Shown here: piece by piece, positions 44,538 to 53,171 of the stretch
Numbering within the stretch: position 1 is the stretch's first letter
Layout: every line of letters begins with the position of its first letter
NCBI GenBank assembly: GCA_964598565.1
Contig: CAZRCG010000001.1
Location: forward strand, 503,798-567,797
Reading direction: 5' to 3'
Source: CAZRCG01 sp964598565
GTDB lineage: Bacteria; Bdellovibrionota; UBA2394
Length of the DNA: 64,000 nt
Notes under the pieces: generated by a model
What the model saw: only the letters and a program-made list of their open reading frames with translations
What the model was told of the DNA's origin: nothing
The model's database searches: none
Program-made: the position numbers and the translations under genes

Positions 44538-45140
44538 CTAAGACGGTTTATCGAGGCATTCGTAAAACTTATTTTGGTTGCCACTTTGGGTCTTTAAGAT
44601 CTCTTTCGTCTCCGCACAAACTCCATCGCCTCGCGCGCTGCACTCGACGTTTGTATCGACAGACTGGGCCCGCACTTTCATCACCTGATCTAAAAATACC
44701 GTAAAACAGCCGAGAGCATTACCAAGCCTTGTCATATAAAGAGAAAAGCCCCGAGGATTGGACGGAGCTTCAGCAGCATTGGAGCTCGACAACTCTAACG
44801 GCGCGCCGCTTGCCGAGGAATCAGGATGGTTCAGCGGGGGCATCGGAGTTTCGTGACCAGATGGTGTAGGAATCGACGGCCCGGCCTTTGAGGGAGTCGG
44901 CCCAGAAGGAGTTGGCAAAGAAGCAGTTGGTCCAGCCTGATAACTGGAAGGATGAGAAGGCAGGCTCGCACCTTGGGTTTGAATACGGCTGAAATTTCCA
45001 CCACCTTCCTGGTAGTGATCACCAACACCACCCTCAAGACTAGGGGTGATGACCGCGAATATGCCGACCCACGCCATAGTAACAAATGTCATCAAACGTC
45101 GCGAAGCGATCCATCTCAAAGACCCCCAAGATTCTCTCAT
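44538..45140 (-). CDS. Exported Pro/Ser/Thr-rich protein, unknown
   Basis: 200 residues. A hydrophobic N-terminal segment (LMTFVTMAWVGIFAVITPS) is a signal peptide or anchor. The middle is low-complexity (repeated PTPSGPTPS, IPTPSG) and the C-terminus has paired cysteines (NALGCFTVF, VECSARGDGVCAETKE, YECLD), which suggests disulfides outside the cytoplasm. No domain recognised. It converges with the PilZ gene. Confidence 0.6.
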   Translation of the reverse strand: MRESWGSLRWIASRRLMTFVTMAWVGIFAVITPSLEGGVGDHYQEGGGNFSRIQTQGASLPSHPSSYQAGPTASLPTPSGPTPSKAGPSIPTPSGHETPMPPLNHPDSSASGAPLELSSSNAAEAPSNPRGFSLYMTRLGNALGCFTVFLDQVMKVRAQSVDTNVECSARGDGVCAETKEILKTQSGNQNKFYECLDKPS

Positions 45141-45302
45141 AGTTATTACTCCCGCTCTCCATTATCGCTCTAAGAAAGAATGGCCGATAGGGGCGCCACT
45201 CGCTTGAAACAATTCACGTTCTTGGCAAACAGGGACACTGAGGATCTGGCATGCTTGTTGTTTCGGGCAGTATGGTAAAACGCTTAAAAACTCCATTTGC
45301 CC

Positions 45303-45629
45303 TTAAGCGTAGACAGTGAGTTCTCCGTGGCTAGCGAGAGCCTCAGAGAGCTCGTAGCCTCTTACTTGGGCAAGAAAGCTCGGACGAAACAGGGGCAAAT
45401 CTCCCAGACGCTCACGCAAATCGTCGTTTTCTAAAATCTCTCGCGCGCGCTGTAATTCAAGGAATACCTCCACTCCACCCGGGCTGGTGTCAGGATGGCA
45501 AAGTCGTGCCCGCTTTCGAAAGGCCCTGGCAATATCGGCCTCTGTGGCCTCTTTTGAAACGCTTAAAAACTGGAAAGCATTGAGTCGATGCGTGTCCATG
45601 TAATGTTCACAGAGCAAAGGAAAGGCCAT
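45303..45629 (-). CDS. Stand-alone J-domain protein
   Basis: 108 residues (an internal ATG at 45599 is possible). NAFQFLSVSKEATEADIARAFRKRARLCHPDTSPGG is a J-domain with the HPD motif (LCHPDTS), which stimulates DnaK ATPase. No zinc finger or substrate-binding part follows, so it is a minimal co-chaperone of unknown client. Confidence 0.75.
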   Translation of the reverse strand: MAFPLLCEHYMDTHRLNAFQFLSVSKEATEADIARAFRKRARLCHPDTSPGGVEVFLELQRAREILENDDLRERLGDLPLFRPSFLAQVRGYELSEALASHGELTVYA

Positions 45630-45698
45630 CTAAGATAGTGTGTGATATCAATAGCTTGTGGAGCTCCCTGGTACCTGAGGTGCACACGCTTTAGCCCA

Positions 45699-45748
45699 CG
45701 CTGGTGACAGCGGTTCACATCTTCCCCCGCTGGTGACGGCGGTTCACA
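45699..45748. repeat. Two 21-bp direct repeats in an intergenic region
   Basis: The unit CGCTGGTGAC(A/G)GCGGTTCACA occurs at 45699-45719 and 45728-45748, 29 bases apart, differing at one base. Each contains a loose dyad (GTGA...TCAC). The region 45630-45906 between the J-domain gene and the epimerase is otherwise without genes that I can support. The repeats could be operator sites or part of an intergenic repeat family. Confidence 0.7.
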
Positions 45749-45906
45749 GCGCCAAAGGCACCCCGTCGTTCAGTTAAAATCCACACCCCGCCCAAAAGGA
45801 CACCCATCGACTACCTGAAGCGCCAAGAAGCGCACCACGGCTTTGCGCACCCTCCCCCCCAACATGCGCGTTGTTTTTCGGAGGCCCTTTTTGTAGCGTG
45901 AGATCT

Positions 45907-46896
45907 ATGAAAATTCTTATCACAGGTGGGGCAGGCTTTATTGGATCTCACCTCGCCGACGCCTATCTGAACGAGGGTCACGACGTTGTCATCGTGGACG
46001 ATCTTAGTTCGGGCTGCCTTGAAAACATTGATTCAGCCTTGTCTCGAGGCGCTCGATTTTTTCAACTCGATATTGGAGACAGCGCCCTCGAAGGCCTCCT
46101 GCTGAGAGAGAAACCCGATATCGTAAACCATCACGCGGCACAGAAAAGCGTGCGACTCTCTGTGGAGCATCCTCTCGACGATGCACGCATTAATATCATG
46201 GGCTTACTGAACGTTCTTGAGAGTTGCCGCAAAGCGGGAACAAGCCGCCTCCTTTTTGCAAGTTCAGGGGGCGTGGTCTATGGCGAACAATCGCAATTTC
46301 CCGCCACCGAAAACCACGCGCTTCGGCCCATGAGCCCCTATGGAGTTTCAAAACTGAGTTCAGAGTATTATCTCGATTACTATGCTCTGCAATGGGGTTT
46401 CTCGAGCGTCGCTCTTCGCTACGCGAATATCTATGGGCCTCGACAAGATCCTCAGGGTGAAGCCGGCGTTGTGGCCATTTTCTGCAACCGCATGGTCGAA
46501 AATAGCCCGACCATCATCTACGGAGACGGCGGCCAGACGCGAGATTTTGTCTATGTTGCTGATATCGTCGCCGCCAATTTGAAGGCGACCGAGTGGTTAA
46601 GCACCCAGAGCGCGGGCGCTTACAGAGCCTGGAATATTGGCACGGGGCTCGAAACCGATATCGTTACTCTTCACCGCGTTTTGGCAGATCATTCAGGCTA
46701 TAAGGGCGCTCTTGCGTTCGAAGAGGCGAAACTTGGCGAGCAGCGCCGGTCGGTATTGTCGTCACGAAGCTTTGAAGAGGCGACATCTTGGCGTTCTAAG
46801 ACGGCGATATCAGAGGGTCTTTCTCAGACCTACGATTGGTTTCAGTTAAAGCAAACAAAAAACGAGCCCGTGGCGAGAGCTGCCTTGAATGCCTAG
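45907..46896 (+). CDS. NAD-dependent sugar-nucleotide epimerase, GalE-like
   Basis: 329 residues from the ATG at 45907. ILITGGAGFIGSHLADAYL is the NAD motif, VIVDDLSSGCLENI fits UDP-sugar 4-epimerases, FASSGGVVYGEQ and MSPYGVSKLSSEYYLDYY (YxxxK) are catalytic, and RYANIYGPRQDPQGEAGVVAIF matches the UDP-glucose 4-epimerase/ArnA-like group. It lies outside the main polysaccharide locus but may feed it. Confidence 0.82.
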   Translation: MKILITGGAGFIGSHLADAYLNEGHDVVIVDDLSSGCLENIDSALSRGARFFQLDIGDSALEGLLLREKPDIVNHHAAQKSVRLSVEHPLDDARINIMGLLNVLESCRKAGTSRLLFASSGGVVYGEQSQFPATENHALRPMSPYGVSKLSSEYYLDYYALQWGFSSVALRYANIYGPRQDPQGEAGVVAIFCNRMVENSPTIIYGDGGQTRDFVYVADIVAANLKATEWLSTQSAGAYRAWNIGTGLETDIVTLHRVLADHSGYKGALAFEEAKLGEQRRSVLSSRSFEEATSWRSKTAISEGLSQTYDWFQLKQTKNEPVARAALNA

Positions 46897-46931
46897 TTAG
46901 AACTTGCTAAGTCTGTACGTGGAGCCTTTTC

Positions 46932-46986
46932 TAATCCTGATTTGACAGAATTCTGCGCCAACACAACTCGCAGCAAATCAGGGTTA
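46932..46986. repeat. Long interrupted inverted repeat, strong hairpin
   Basis: TAATCCTGATTTG at 46932-46944 pairs (12 of 13) with CAAATCAGGGTTA at 46974-46986. A second stem, CTGCG at 46953-46957 with CGCAG at 46969-46973, continues the helix; eight bases bulge on the left side. It sits between the epimerase and the gene at 47039, and no T-run follows. It may be a regulatory RNA element or a mobile-repeat footprint. Confidence 0.7.
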
Positions 46987-47038
46987 AGATAAGAGCGCTC
47001 TAGGGGTGTAAGATCAAATTATTTTGGGGGGGATTACC

Positions 47039-47893
47039 GTGAACAAACTCGGTTCTTTTGTTTTTCTTTTTATTTTAGCACAACCATCACTTAAGGCTGG
47101 CGAGGTCAGACAACCGAAGCGTCCGTACGGATTTAATTACACCGTACAGGCTCACTCTGTGGCAGGACAAGAACTGACGGAAATTGATTTGTATGATCCA
47201 ACTACCGCTGAGCTCATCGATCAACTCTCGGTTGTGCAGTATCGAGATGGTGCTACCAACCTACCCTTGAAAGTCAAAAGCTACGAAGAAGCTGAGAAGC
47301 TTTGTGAGTCGCTCCCCCTAGACTTAGTTATGAGACCCGGTCGCTATCAAACGGGCTCATTCTACTTACCCTATGACCATCAAATTTTTTTCCTCATCGA
47401 TGAAGACCTGCTGGGAGTTGAAAGGTCAATTAAAGCTGAGACATTTGAAAAGATCGTCAAAGAAGTCGTTTATCCATTTTGGACTCAAGGTGCCTATGAC
47501 CCAGGCTCCGTAAGCCCGTTTAAGCTTGATTCAGATGCCGGCTATATTATCGACAAAATGTATTCCACGGGCTTTCTCTTTGGTTTTCTACCCAGCGAGC
47601 GCTTAAGTCTATATCGCAACCAACTCGAGGATGAGATTCAAGCCTTAGAGACGCGGCAATCGGCGATTCAAAATAGACTGAGCGTCGAAACCTTTGAAGA
47701 AGAGTATTTGAAACTCGCGCACGCCAATCAAATCTCAAAATTGGGTCGCATTATTTTAGAAAAGAAACGAGAGCTCACCATTGTTAATATTCAACAGGAA
47801 GGCCTTGAAGTGCACTGCGTTGCTGGCGGCCAATTAGATGCGAGTCATTTTAAGGGTCATCTGATGTCTCGAAAAGTGCTCGATATACGATAA
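47039..47893 (+). CDS. Exported protein with coiled coil, unknown
   Basis: 284 residues from a GTG at 47039 with a G-rich ribosome binding site just upstream. NKLGSFVFLFILAQPSLKA-GEV is a signal peptide. A helix-rich stretch (about residues 186-245, ERLSLYRNQLEDEIQALETRQSAIQNRL...) looks like a coiled coil. One Cys in the mature part (LCESLP) and one near the end (VHCVAGG) could form a disulfide. No domain recognised. The last 60 bases overlap the end of the maf gene. Confidence 0.7.
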   Translation: MNKLGSFVFLFILAQPSLKAGEVRQPKRPYGFNYTVQAHSVAGQELTEIDLYDPTTAELIDQLSVVQYRDGATNLPLKVKSYEEAEKLCESLPLDLVMRPGRYQTGSFYLPYDHQIFFLIDEDLLGVERSIKAETFEKIVKEVVYPFWTQGAYDPGSVSPFKLDSDAGYIIDKMYSTGFLFGFLPSERLSLYRNQLEDEIQALETRQSAIQNRLSVETFEEEYLKLAHANQISKLGRIILEKKRELTIVNIQQEGLEVHCVAGGQLDASHFKGHLMSRKVLDIR

Positions 47894-48460
47894 AGCTTCC
47901 GCAAGCGGTAGCCCAATAATCGAAGTCAATGAGCCTCGAATCTCTTTCACAAAGGCAGCGGCTGAACCTTGAATGGCATAGGCCCCCGCTTTTCCTCGCC
48001 ATTCGTTTGCCGTGCTATAGCGCATTATCTCTAAGCTCGTCAGCGAACGAAATTTTACTCTCGCTGTAACCAGTTTAATTCTAGGGCGGCCTGTCGATAG
48101 TCCAACGGCAATTGCCGTTGTGACGCAGTGTTGTCTACCAGAAAGTTGTCGCAGAAACTGTCGCGCCTGCTCGGCATCTCTCGCTTTACCGAAAAGACTA
48201 TCACCCAAATAAACAATGGTATCTGCCGCCACAACGATGGAAGGCTTTGGCAAAAATCTCTGAGCGGCTTGCCATTTTTCAAGGGCCATGCGCCTCACAT
48301 AGACTTTGGGCGACTCTGCGCGATTTCGAACTTCATCGATATTGGGATTCACAATCTTCAGCTTGAAAAAAGGTGCCAATAGAGCGCGCCGGCGAGGCGA
48401 TTGTGATGCCAAAACAATCGGCTTACGAGAAAGCTCTGGCATCGAATGCCGAGACCTCAA
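47834..48460 (-). CDS. maf: Maf-like nucleoside triphosphate pyrophosphatase
   Basis: 208 residues. Maf proteins hydrolyse modified or excess nucleoside triphosphates to monophosphates. IVLASQSPRRRALLAPF, VVAADTIVYLGDSLFGK and FVKEIRGSLTSIIGLPL are family motifs. Its start overlaps the yggS stop by four bases. Its 3' end overlaps the convergent gene at 47039-47893. Confidence 0.9.
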   Translation of the reverse strand: MRSRHSMPELSRKPIVLASQSPRRRALLAPFFKLKIVNPNIDEVRNRAESPKVYVRRMALEKWQAAQRFLPKPSIVVAADTIVYLGDSLFGKARDAEQARQFLRQLSGRQHCVTTAIAVGLSTGRPRIKLVTARVKFRSLTSLEIMRYSTANEWRGKAGAYAIQGSAAAFVKEIRGSLTSIIGLPLAEALSYIEHFSRHQMTLKMTRI

Positions 48461-49173
48461 TCGTCTGCCTTCTTAACGGGACGAGGACCAAAGATGGCCT
48501 CGCCAATACGAACACAAGTCGCCCCCTCTTCAATGGCCTCTTCGAAATCCCCACTCATGCCCATACTTAATACTTCAAAATGCTCAGGCCTTGGATGTTT
48601 CTGCTTCAGACGATCGAATAGCTCTCGCATTAACTTAAAATGCTGACGGGAAGGCTTGGCCGCTGTGGGAACGGGGGGAATGGCCATCAGACCAGATACG
48701 ATGATTCCTGAAATGCCACAAAAGCGAAGGAACATCTCTTCCATAACTTGTGGCTGCAGACCCGCGCGACGTGAATCATTCGTAAGATTGGCCTGAAGCA
48801 ATACAGGAACGGGTGGTCTTTCATAGGTGAGCTGATCGCGAGCTCGAGCAATGCGCTCGGCGTTCTCAAGAGAGTCTAGAGATTGAATCGACGTAATGTG
48901 AGGCAGAATATATCGAATCTTATTCGACTGAATCTTACCAATAAAATGCCATCGGATATTTAAATCTTGGCATAGGGGTGCCTTTGATAAGAGCTCCTGA
49001 GCATAATTTTCTCCCATATCGATCTGGCCAAGTTCAGCAAAACCTCTTACCAAAGTGACTGGATGTCCTTTGCTCACCGCCATCAAAAGAATGGGCCCAA
49101 CGCCGAAGCGACTTCGTTCTTGGGCCTTTCGAATTCGATCTCTTATTTTTTCAAGCTGCTCAAGTTGACTCAT
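48457..49173 (-). CDS. yggS: YggS/PROSC-type PLP homeostasis protein
   Basis: 238 residues, full length. LMAVSKGHPVTLV carries the PLP-binding Lys, FGENYAQEL-like MGENYAQELLSK, HFIGKIQSNK and LSMGMSGDFEEAIEEGATCVRIGEAIFGPR are the family signatures. It helps manage free pyridoxal phosphate. Operon with maf. Confidence 0.92.
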   Translation of the reverse strand: MSQLEQLEKIRDRIRKAQERSRFGVGPILLMAVSKGHPVTLVRGFAELGQIDMGENYAQELLSKAPLCQDLNIRWHFIGKIQSNKIRYILPHITSIQSLDSLENAERIARARDQLTYERPPVPVLLQANLTNDSRRAGLQPQVMEEMFLRFCGISGIIVSGLMAIPPVPTAAKPSRQHFKLMRELFDRLKQKHPRPEHFEVLSMGMSGDFEEAIEEGATCVRIGEAIFGPRPVKKADD

Positions 49174-49205
49174 GAATTTACGATTCCTTACATTTGGAGA
49201 CGCTA

Positions 49206-50048
49206 ATGGTTATATCTTATAAAAAAATTGGGCTTTTGGCGAAGTTAGAAAGTAAAGAGTCTCAAGCTCAAGCGAAGCAATGTCTCCGCCTCCTTTCGCA
49301 GTTGACAGACTCTAAACTTTTGGAAGGCAAGTCTCTTGAAAAAAATCTGCAAGACTGCGAGTTGCTGCTGACCCTGGGAGGTGACGGAACACTTCTGCGA
49401 GGAGCGCGTCTCTTGTTGGAGACCGGCGCTTGGAAGTCATGTCGACTCGCCGGCATTAATACAGGACGTCTAGGGTTTTTAGCCAATCTTGGGCCCGGCA
49501 TAAAGAGCCGTCAGTTGCGAGCGTTACTTTCTTCAAAGGCTTCCTTATTTGCTCGACGAACGTGCTTGCAGGTTCGCTCTGGAAGAAAGCAGTTTCATGT
49601 TTTGAACGACGCAGTCTTAACAAAAGGAACCATCTCCCGTTTATTTGAACTATCGGTCTTCGTGAGTGGGCAGCTGTTTTCAACCTACCGAGCTGATGGC
49701 TTGATTGTGTCAACCCCCACAGGCTCCACAGCCTATGCCCTAGCAGCAGGAGGTTCAATTATTGAGCCGTCAGTTCCGGCCATTCAGTTGACACCCATTT
49801 GCCCGCAGTCATTCTCTAATAAGCCCATCGTGATTTCAGACTCCAATCAAGTGCTCATCAAACTCGTGCGATCGTCCTCCCAGATTTTTTTGACACTCGA
49901 TGGCCAAACTTCCATGAAAATTGGGGCCCAGCAGAGAATTGAAATTTCTCGGTCTGAAAAATTCATTTCTTTATACCAGGGCGGTGAATCTCACCAGGCG
50001 TCGTATATTCATTCACTGCGTCATAAGCTGAAATGGGGCTTAGCGTGA
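49206..50048 (+). CDS. nadK: NAD kinase
   Basis: 280 residues from the ATG at 49206, with GGAG about seven bases upstream; a TTG at 49194 would add four. It phosphorylates NAD to NADP. LLTLGGDGTLLRGARLL is the GGDGT active-site motif, GINTGRLGFLANL and LNDAVLTKG follow, and DGLIVSTPTGSTAYALAAGG binds NAD. Divergent from yggS. Confidence 0.94.
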   Translation: MVISYKKIGLLAKLESKESQAQAKQCLRLLSQLTDSKLLEGKSLEKNLQDCELLLTLGGDGTLLRGARLLLETGAWKSCRLAGINTGRLGFLANLGPGIKSRQLRALLSSKASLFARRTCLQVRSGRKQFHVLNDAVLTKGTISRLFELSVFVSGQLFSTYRADGLIVSTPTGSTAYALAAGGSIIEPSVPAIQLTPICPQSFSNKPIVISDSNQVLIKLVRSSSQIFLTLDGQTSMKIGAQQRIEISRSEKFISLYQGGESHQASYIHSLRHKLKWGLA

Positions 50049-50116
50049 TATTTGGCTTTTAGGGGGGTTGTTTTAGTGGTCAGACCCTCCCCTAGGCATG
50101 ATAAGATGAGACTTCC

Positions 50117-50842
50117 ATGCGAATTCGATCTTGTGCCATTTCAGATGTGGGGCGAAAGCGACAAAAAAATGAGGACTCGTATTTACTAAACGATACTCTA
50201 AACTTGTATATCGTCGCCGACGGAATGGGGGGCCACGCGGGCGGAGAGTATGCTAGCCGCATCGCGATCACCACCATTGAAAATCGCTTCCGGGGCGCAG
50301 GAGAATCGCTGAGTAACGCCGAGACTTTGGTTGCCGATGCCATCCGAGAGGCCAGTGCCAAAATTATGCAAAAGGCCGAAGAAGATCGAGCACTTAAAGG
50401 CATGGGTACCACCGTGGTTTGTTTGCATATCGATGGCAAGAAGGCCATTTTAGGACATGTCGGAGATTCGCGAGCCTATCTGTTTCGTGATGGTGCTTTA
50501 GACCAAATCACTGAAGACCATAGCTTAGTCAACGAGCAGGTGAAGAACGGTCTCATTACGGCTGAAGAAGCGAGAACGCATCAGTTTAAAAATATTATTA
50601 CGCGGTCCGTGGGCGTAACTACCGAGGTCGAGCCTGATATTTTTTCTCGAAAACTCAAAGAGGGTGATCTTTATTTGATCTGCTCAGATGGTCTCAGCAA
50701 CTTGGTGGAAGCCCATGAGATGGAAAAAGAGCTTAAAGAAAAAGATAAACTCATGGCCGCAAAGAATCTTGTAGACCTTGCCAACAAAAGAGGGGGCGAC
50801 GACAATATCACCCTGGTGGCTGTACATGTTTACGAACTTTAA
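50117..50842 (+). CDS. PP2C-type serine/threonine protein phosphatase
   Basis: 241 residues, the stand-alone bacterial Stp type. RKRQKNEDSYLL, YIVADGMGGHAGGEYAS, LGHVGDSRAYLFRDG, LICSDGLSNLVE and GGDDNITLVAV contain the metal-binding aspartates in order. It would reverse Hanks-type kinase phosphorylation. No kinase gene is adjacent. Confidence 0.92.
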   Translation: MRIRSCAISDVGRKRQKNEDSYLLNDTLNLYIVADGMGGHAGGEYASRIAITTIENRFRGAGESLSNAETLVADAIREASAKIMQKAEEDRALKGMGTTVVCLHIDGKKAILGHVGDSRAYLFRDGALDQITEDHSLVNEQVKNGLITAEEARTHQFKNIITRSVGVTTEVEPDIFSRKLKEGDLYLICSDGLSNLVEAHEMEKELKEKDKLMAAKNLVDLANKRGGDDNITLVAVHVYEL

Positions 50843-50869
50843 TTTGTCGTCTGCGCAGAGAGGCAGTGA

Positions 50870-51763
50870 GTGCCGAGAATGCGGGTAAATGTATTTTCTA
50901 AGCTTGTAATCATATCTGGACTTTCGGGTTCTGGAAAATCCGTCGCTTTAAATGCCCTGGAAGACCTTGATCACTATGCGATCGATAATCTTCCGATAAA
51001 ACTATTTGAGAACTTCATCGATTTGTTTGTCAGCGGCACGACAGAAGCAAAGCGTATTGCCTTGGTAATGGACCTAAGAGACCATGCGTTTAGTCAGAAT
51101 TACCCGATCGTCTTTCGAAAGGTCTTAAAAGCGCTCCCTGGAACTGAGATTCTTTTCTTAGAAGCGAACGATGAAGCTCTTATTCGACGTTTTTCAGAAA
51201 CACGCCGTAAGCATCCACTCAATCCTCAAAATATAGCTGAAGGCATTGCTGAAGAGCGAAGACGTTTGGCTGAGTTGAAAGATCTTGCGACCACCATCAT
51301 TGATACCAGCGATATGGACGTTCACATGCTGAAACGGCGCATGGTAGAACAATTTGCGTCACCCGGCGCCAATAAGATGCAAATTCGCATCGTCTCATTT
51401 GGCTTCAAATACGGCACTCCAAAAAATATGGACCTTCTTTTGGATGTTCGATTTTTAAACAATCCACATTTTGAAGACCATCTACGAGATCATACGGGAC
51501 TCGACGATTCGGTCGCCGAATATATTTGTAAAGATAGTCGAGCGGCAGAATTTCTTGAAAGAACCGTCGAATATTTAAAATTTCTTATTCCCCACTATGC
51601 GAAAGAAGGAAAAACGTATCTTTCGATCGGCATTGGTTGCACAGGCGGCAAGCACCGAAGCGTGTTCATTGCGCGCTCACTAGGGCAAAGTCTCAAAGAC
51701 TTTGCCGATTCTTTGTACGGCCTCACTATTGAGCATCAGGATTTAAAACGATTGCTATCATAA
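50870..51763 (+). CDS. rapZ: RapZ/YvcJ-type nucleotide-binding RNase adaptor
   Basis: 297 residues from a GTG at 50870; an ATG at 50879 is an alternative. LVIISGLSGSGKSVALNALED is the Walker A, YAIDNLPIKL and LEANDEALIRRFSETRRKHPL are family motifs, and FGFKYGTPKNMDLLLDVRFLNNP with IGIGCTGGKHRSVFIARSL belong to the conserved C-terminal half. In enterobacteria RapZ directs RNase E to a small RNA that controls glucosamine-6-phosphate synthase; here the target is unknown. Confidence 0.93.
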   Translation: MPRMRVNVFSKLVIISGLSGSGKSVALNALEDLDHYAIDNLPIKLFENFIDLFVSGTTEAKRIALVMDLRDHAFSQNYPIVFRKVLKALPGTEILFLEANDEALIRRFSETRRKHPLNPQNIAEGIAEERRRLAELKDLATTIIDTSDMDVHMLKRRMVEQFASPGANKMQIRIVSFGFKYGTPKNMDLLLDVRFLNNPHFEDHLRDHTGLDDSVAEYICKDSRAAEFLERTVEYLKFLIPHYAKEGKTYLSIGIGCTGGKHRSVFIARSLGQSLKDFADSLYGLTIEHQDLKRLLS

Positions 51764-51917
51764 AAAAGTGACTGAGTAGCGCTAGAGTGCGACGTAACGC
51801 CGCCCGCACTGCGACTCAAGCGTAAGTCTGCGCTTTAAGAAATCGCTCTAGTTTTTTGAAAAAGTCTTGATTTCTTGCTTTACGCCAGGGTCACCTGGCT
51901 CTTAGTCTGCGCTCATT
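51764..51917 (+). promoter_or_regulatory. Structured leader upstream of metK, candidate regulatory RNA
   Basis: Four hairpins are readable in sequence: AGTGCG/CGCACT (51786-51810), AAGCG/CGCTT (51818-51835), AAGAAATC/GATTTCTT (51837-51876) and GCCAGG/CCTGGC (51884-51899). A 10-base direct repeat AGTCTGCGCT occurs near 51825 and again near 51904, just before the ATG. The last hairpin is 18 bases from the start codon. I do not find the conserved cores of SAM-I, SAM-II or SAH riboswitches. A metK leader is a natural place for SAM feedback, but this is inference. Confidence 0.45.
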
Positions 51918-53099
51918 ATGTCATTTGAAGTATCACAGCAAAGTCGTCCTTTTTTATTCACCTCTGAATCCGTCACAGAAGGTCATCCCGACAAGGTAGC
52001 CGACCAAATTTCTGATGCCGTATTAGATTCTATATTGTCGCAAGATCCCAAATCACGCGTAGCATGCGAAACCCTTGTGACAACGGGCCTCGCGCTTATC
52101 GCAGGCGAAATCACGACATCGTGTTATGTGCATTTTCCAGATATTGTTCGTCAGACTATTAAGAAGATTGGTTACGACGATCATCGCATGGGTTTTGATT
52201 ATAATACCTGTGCGGCCATTTCTTCCATTGATCGACAATCCCCTGACATCAGCCTCGGAGTGACCGAGGGCGAAGGTTTGTTTAAAGAGCAAGGTGCGGG
52301 CGACCAAGGTTTGATGTTTGGTTATGCTTGCGAAGAAACTCCTGAGCTGATGCCTGCCGCTATTCAGTACTCTCATCAGATTACACGACGTTTGGCTGAA
52401 GTTCGAAAATCAGGTGAGGTCGATTTTTTGTGGCCCGATGGCAAATCACAGGTCACTTTGCAGTACGAAAACGGAAAGCCTACCAAAATCACCACTGTGG
52501 TTGTTTCAACGCAGCATAAAGACGGGGTATCGCATGCGTCGATCACGGAGGCCGTCGTTGAAACCGTTCTTAAAAAAGTCTTGCCCGCTCACATGCTCAC
52601 GCCTGAAACTCGCTTTCTTATTAATCCTACCGGGCGTTTTGTGGTGGGAGGCCCTCAAGGAGATTGTGGGCTCACCGGTCGAAAGATCATCGTTGATACG
52701 TATGGTGGCTCAGCCCCCCATGGCGGCGGTGCCTTTTCAGGCAAAGACCCTTCTAAGGTGGATCGATCTGCAGCTTATATGGCCCGCTATATTGCAAAAA
52801 ATGTGGTGGCCTCTGGAGCCGCTTCAAAATGCTTGATGCAGTTGGCTTATGCCATTGGAGTTGCTGAGCCTGTATCAGTTCTCGTTTCGTGCGGAGGAAC
52901 TGCCAAAGTAGAAGAAGCTAAAATCGAAGAGGCGGTACGCGAGATCTTCGGAATGAAGCCTGCGCAAATCATTAAAACCTTAGATTTGCAACGACCCATT
53001 TACTCGCAAACGGCCGCCTATGGGCATTTTGGAAACCCCTCTTTCCCTTGGGAAAGACTTGATCGAAAAGACGATCTTAAGAGACTATTAAAAGTCTGA
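51918..53099 (+). CDS. metK: S-adenosylmethionine synthetase
   Basis: 393 residues, full length. It makes SAM from methionine and ATP. FTSESVTEGHPDKVADQISDAVLD is the N-terminal signature, GAGDQGLMFGYAC the ATP-site hexapeptide region, PTGRFVVGGPQGDCGLTGRKIIVDTYGG and GGGAFSGKDPSKVDRSAAY (metal/phosphate-binding loop) follow. It is paired with ahcY in the SAM cycle and supplies SAM to the many methyltransferases in this window. Confidence 0.97.
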   Translation: MSFEVSQQSRPFLFTSESVTEGHPDKVADQISDAVLDSILSQDPKSRVACETLVTTGLALIAGEITTSCYVHFPDIVRQTIKKIGYDDHRMGFDYNTCAAISSIDRQSPDISLGVTEGEGLFKEQGAGDQGLMFGYACEETPELMPAAIQYSHQITRRLAEVRKSGEVDFLWPDGKSQVTLQYENGKPTKITTVVVSTQHKDGVSHASITEAVVETVLKKVLPAHMLTPETRFLINPTGRFVVGGPQGDCGLTGRKIIVDTYGGSAPHGGGAFSGKDPSKVDRSAAYMARYIAKNVVASGAASKCLMQLAYAIGVAEPVSVLVSCGGTAKVEEAKIEEAVREIFGMKPAQIIKTLDLQRPIYSQTAAYGHFGNPSFPWERLDRKDDLKRLLKV

Positions 53100-53106
53100 T
53101 GACCAT

Positions 53107-53153
53107 GGCCGATACGACGGCCTCAGAGCGGCTCTTCTATGAATGAGCCGCTC
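53107..53153 (+). promoter_or_regulatory. Two tandem hairpins between metK and ahcY
   Basis: GGCCG/CGGCC forms the first hairpin (53107-53122, six-base loop). GAGCGGCTC/GAGCCGCTC forms a perfect 9-bp second stem (53126-53153, ten-base loop). They lie between the metK stop and the ahcY ribosome binding site. Possible roles are mRNA processing, attenuation or ahcY control by SAH. The known SAH riboswitch core is not seen. Confidence 0.55.
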
Positions 53154-53171
53154 ACAAACAAAGGAGATTCT

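Noticed and set aside
50061..50093. Imperfect G/C hairpin after nadK
   Set aside because: The stem has a bulge and no T-run follows, so I did not list it as a terminator.
51764..51917. SAM-I, SAM-II or SAH riboswitch before metK
   Set aside because: I looked for the conserved cores of these classes and did not find them. The leader is listed as structured but unassigned.
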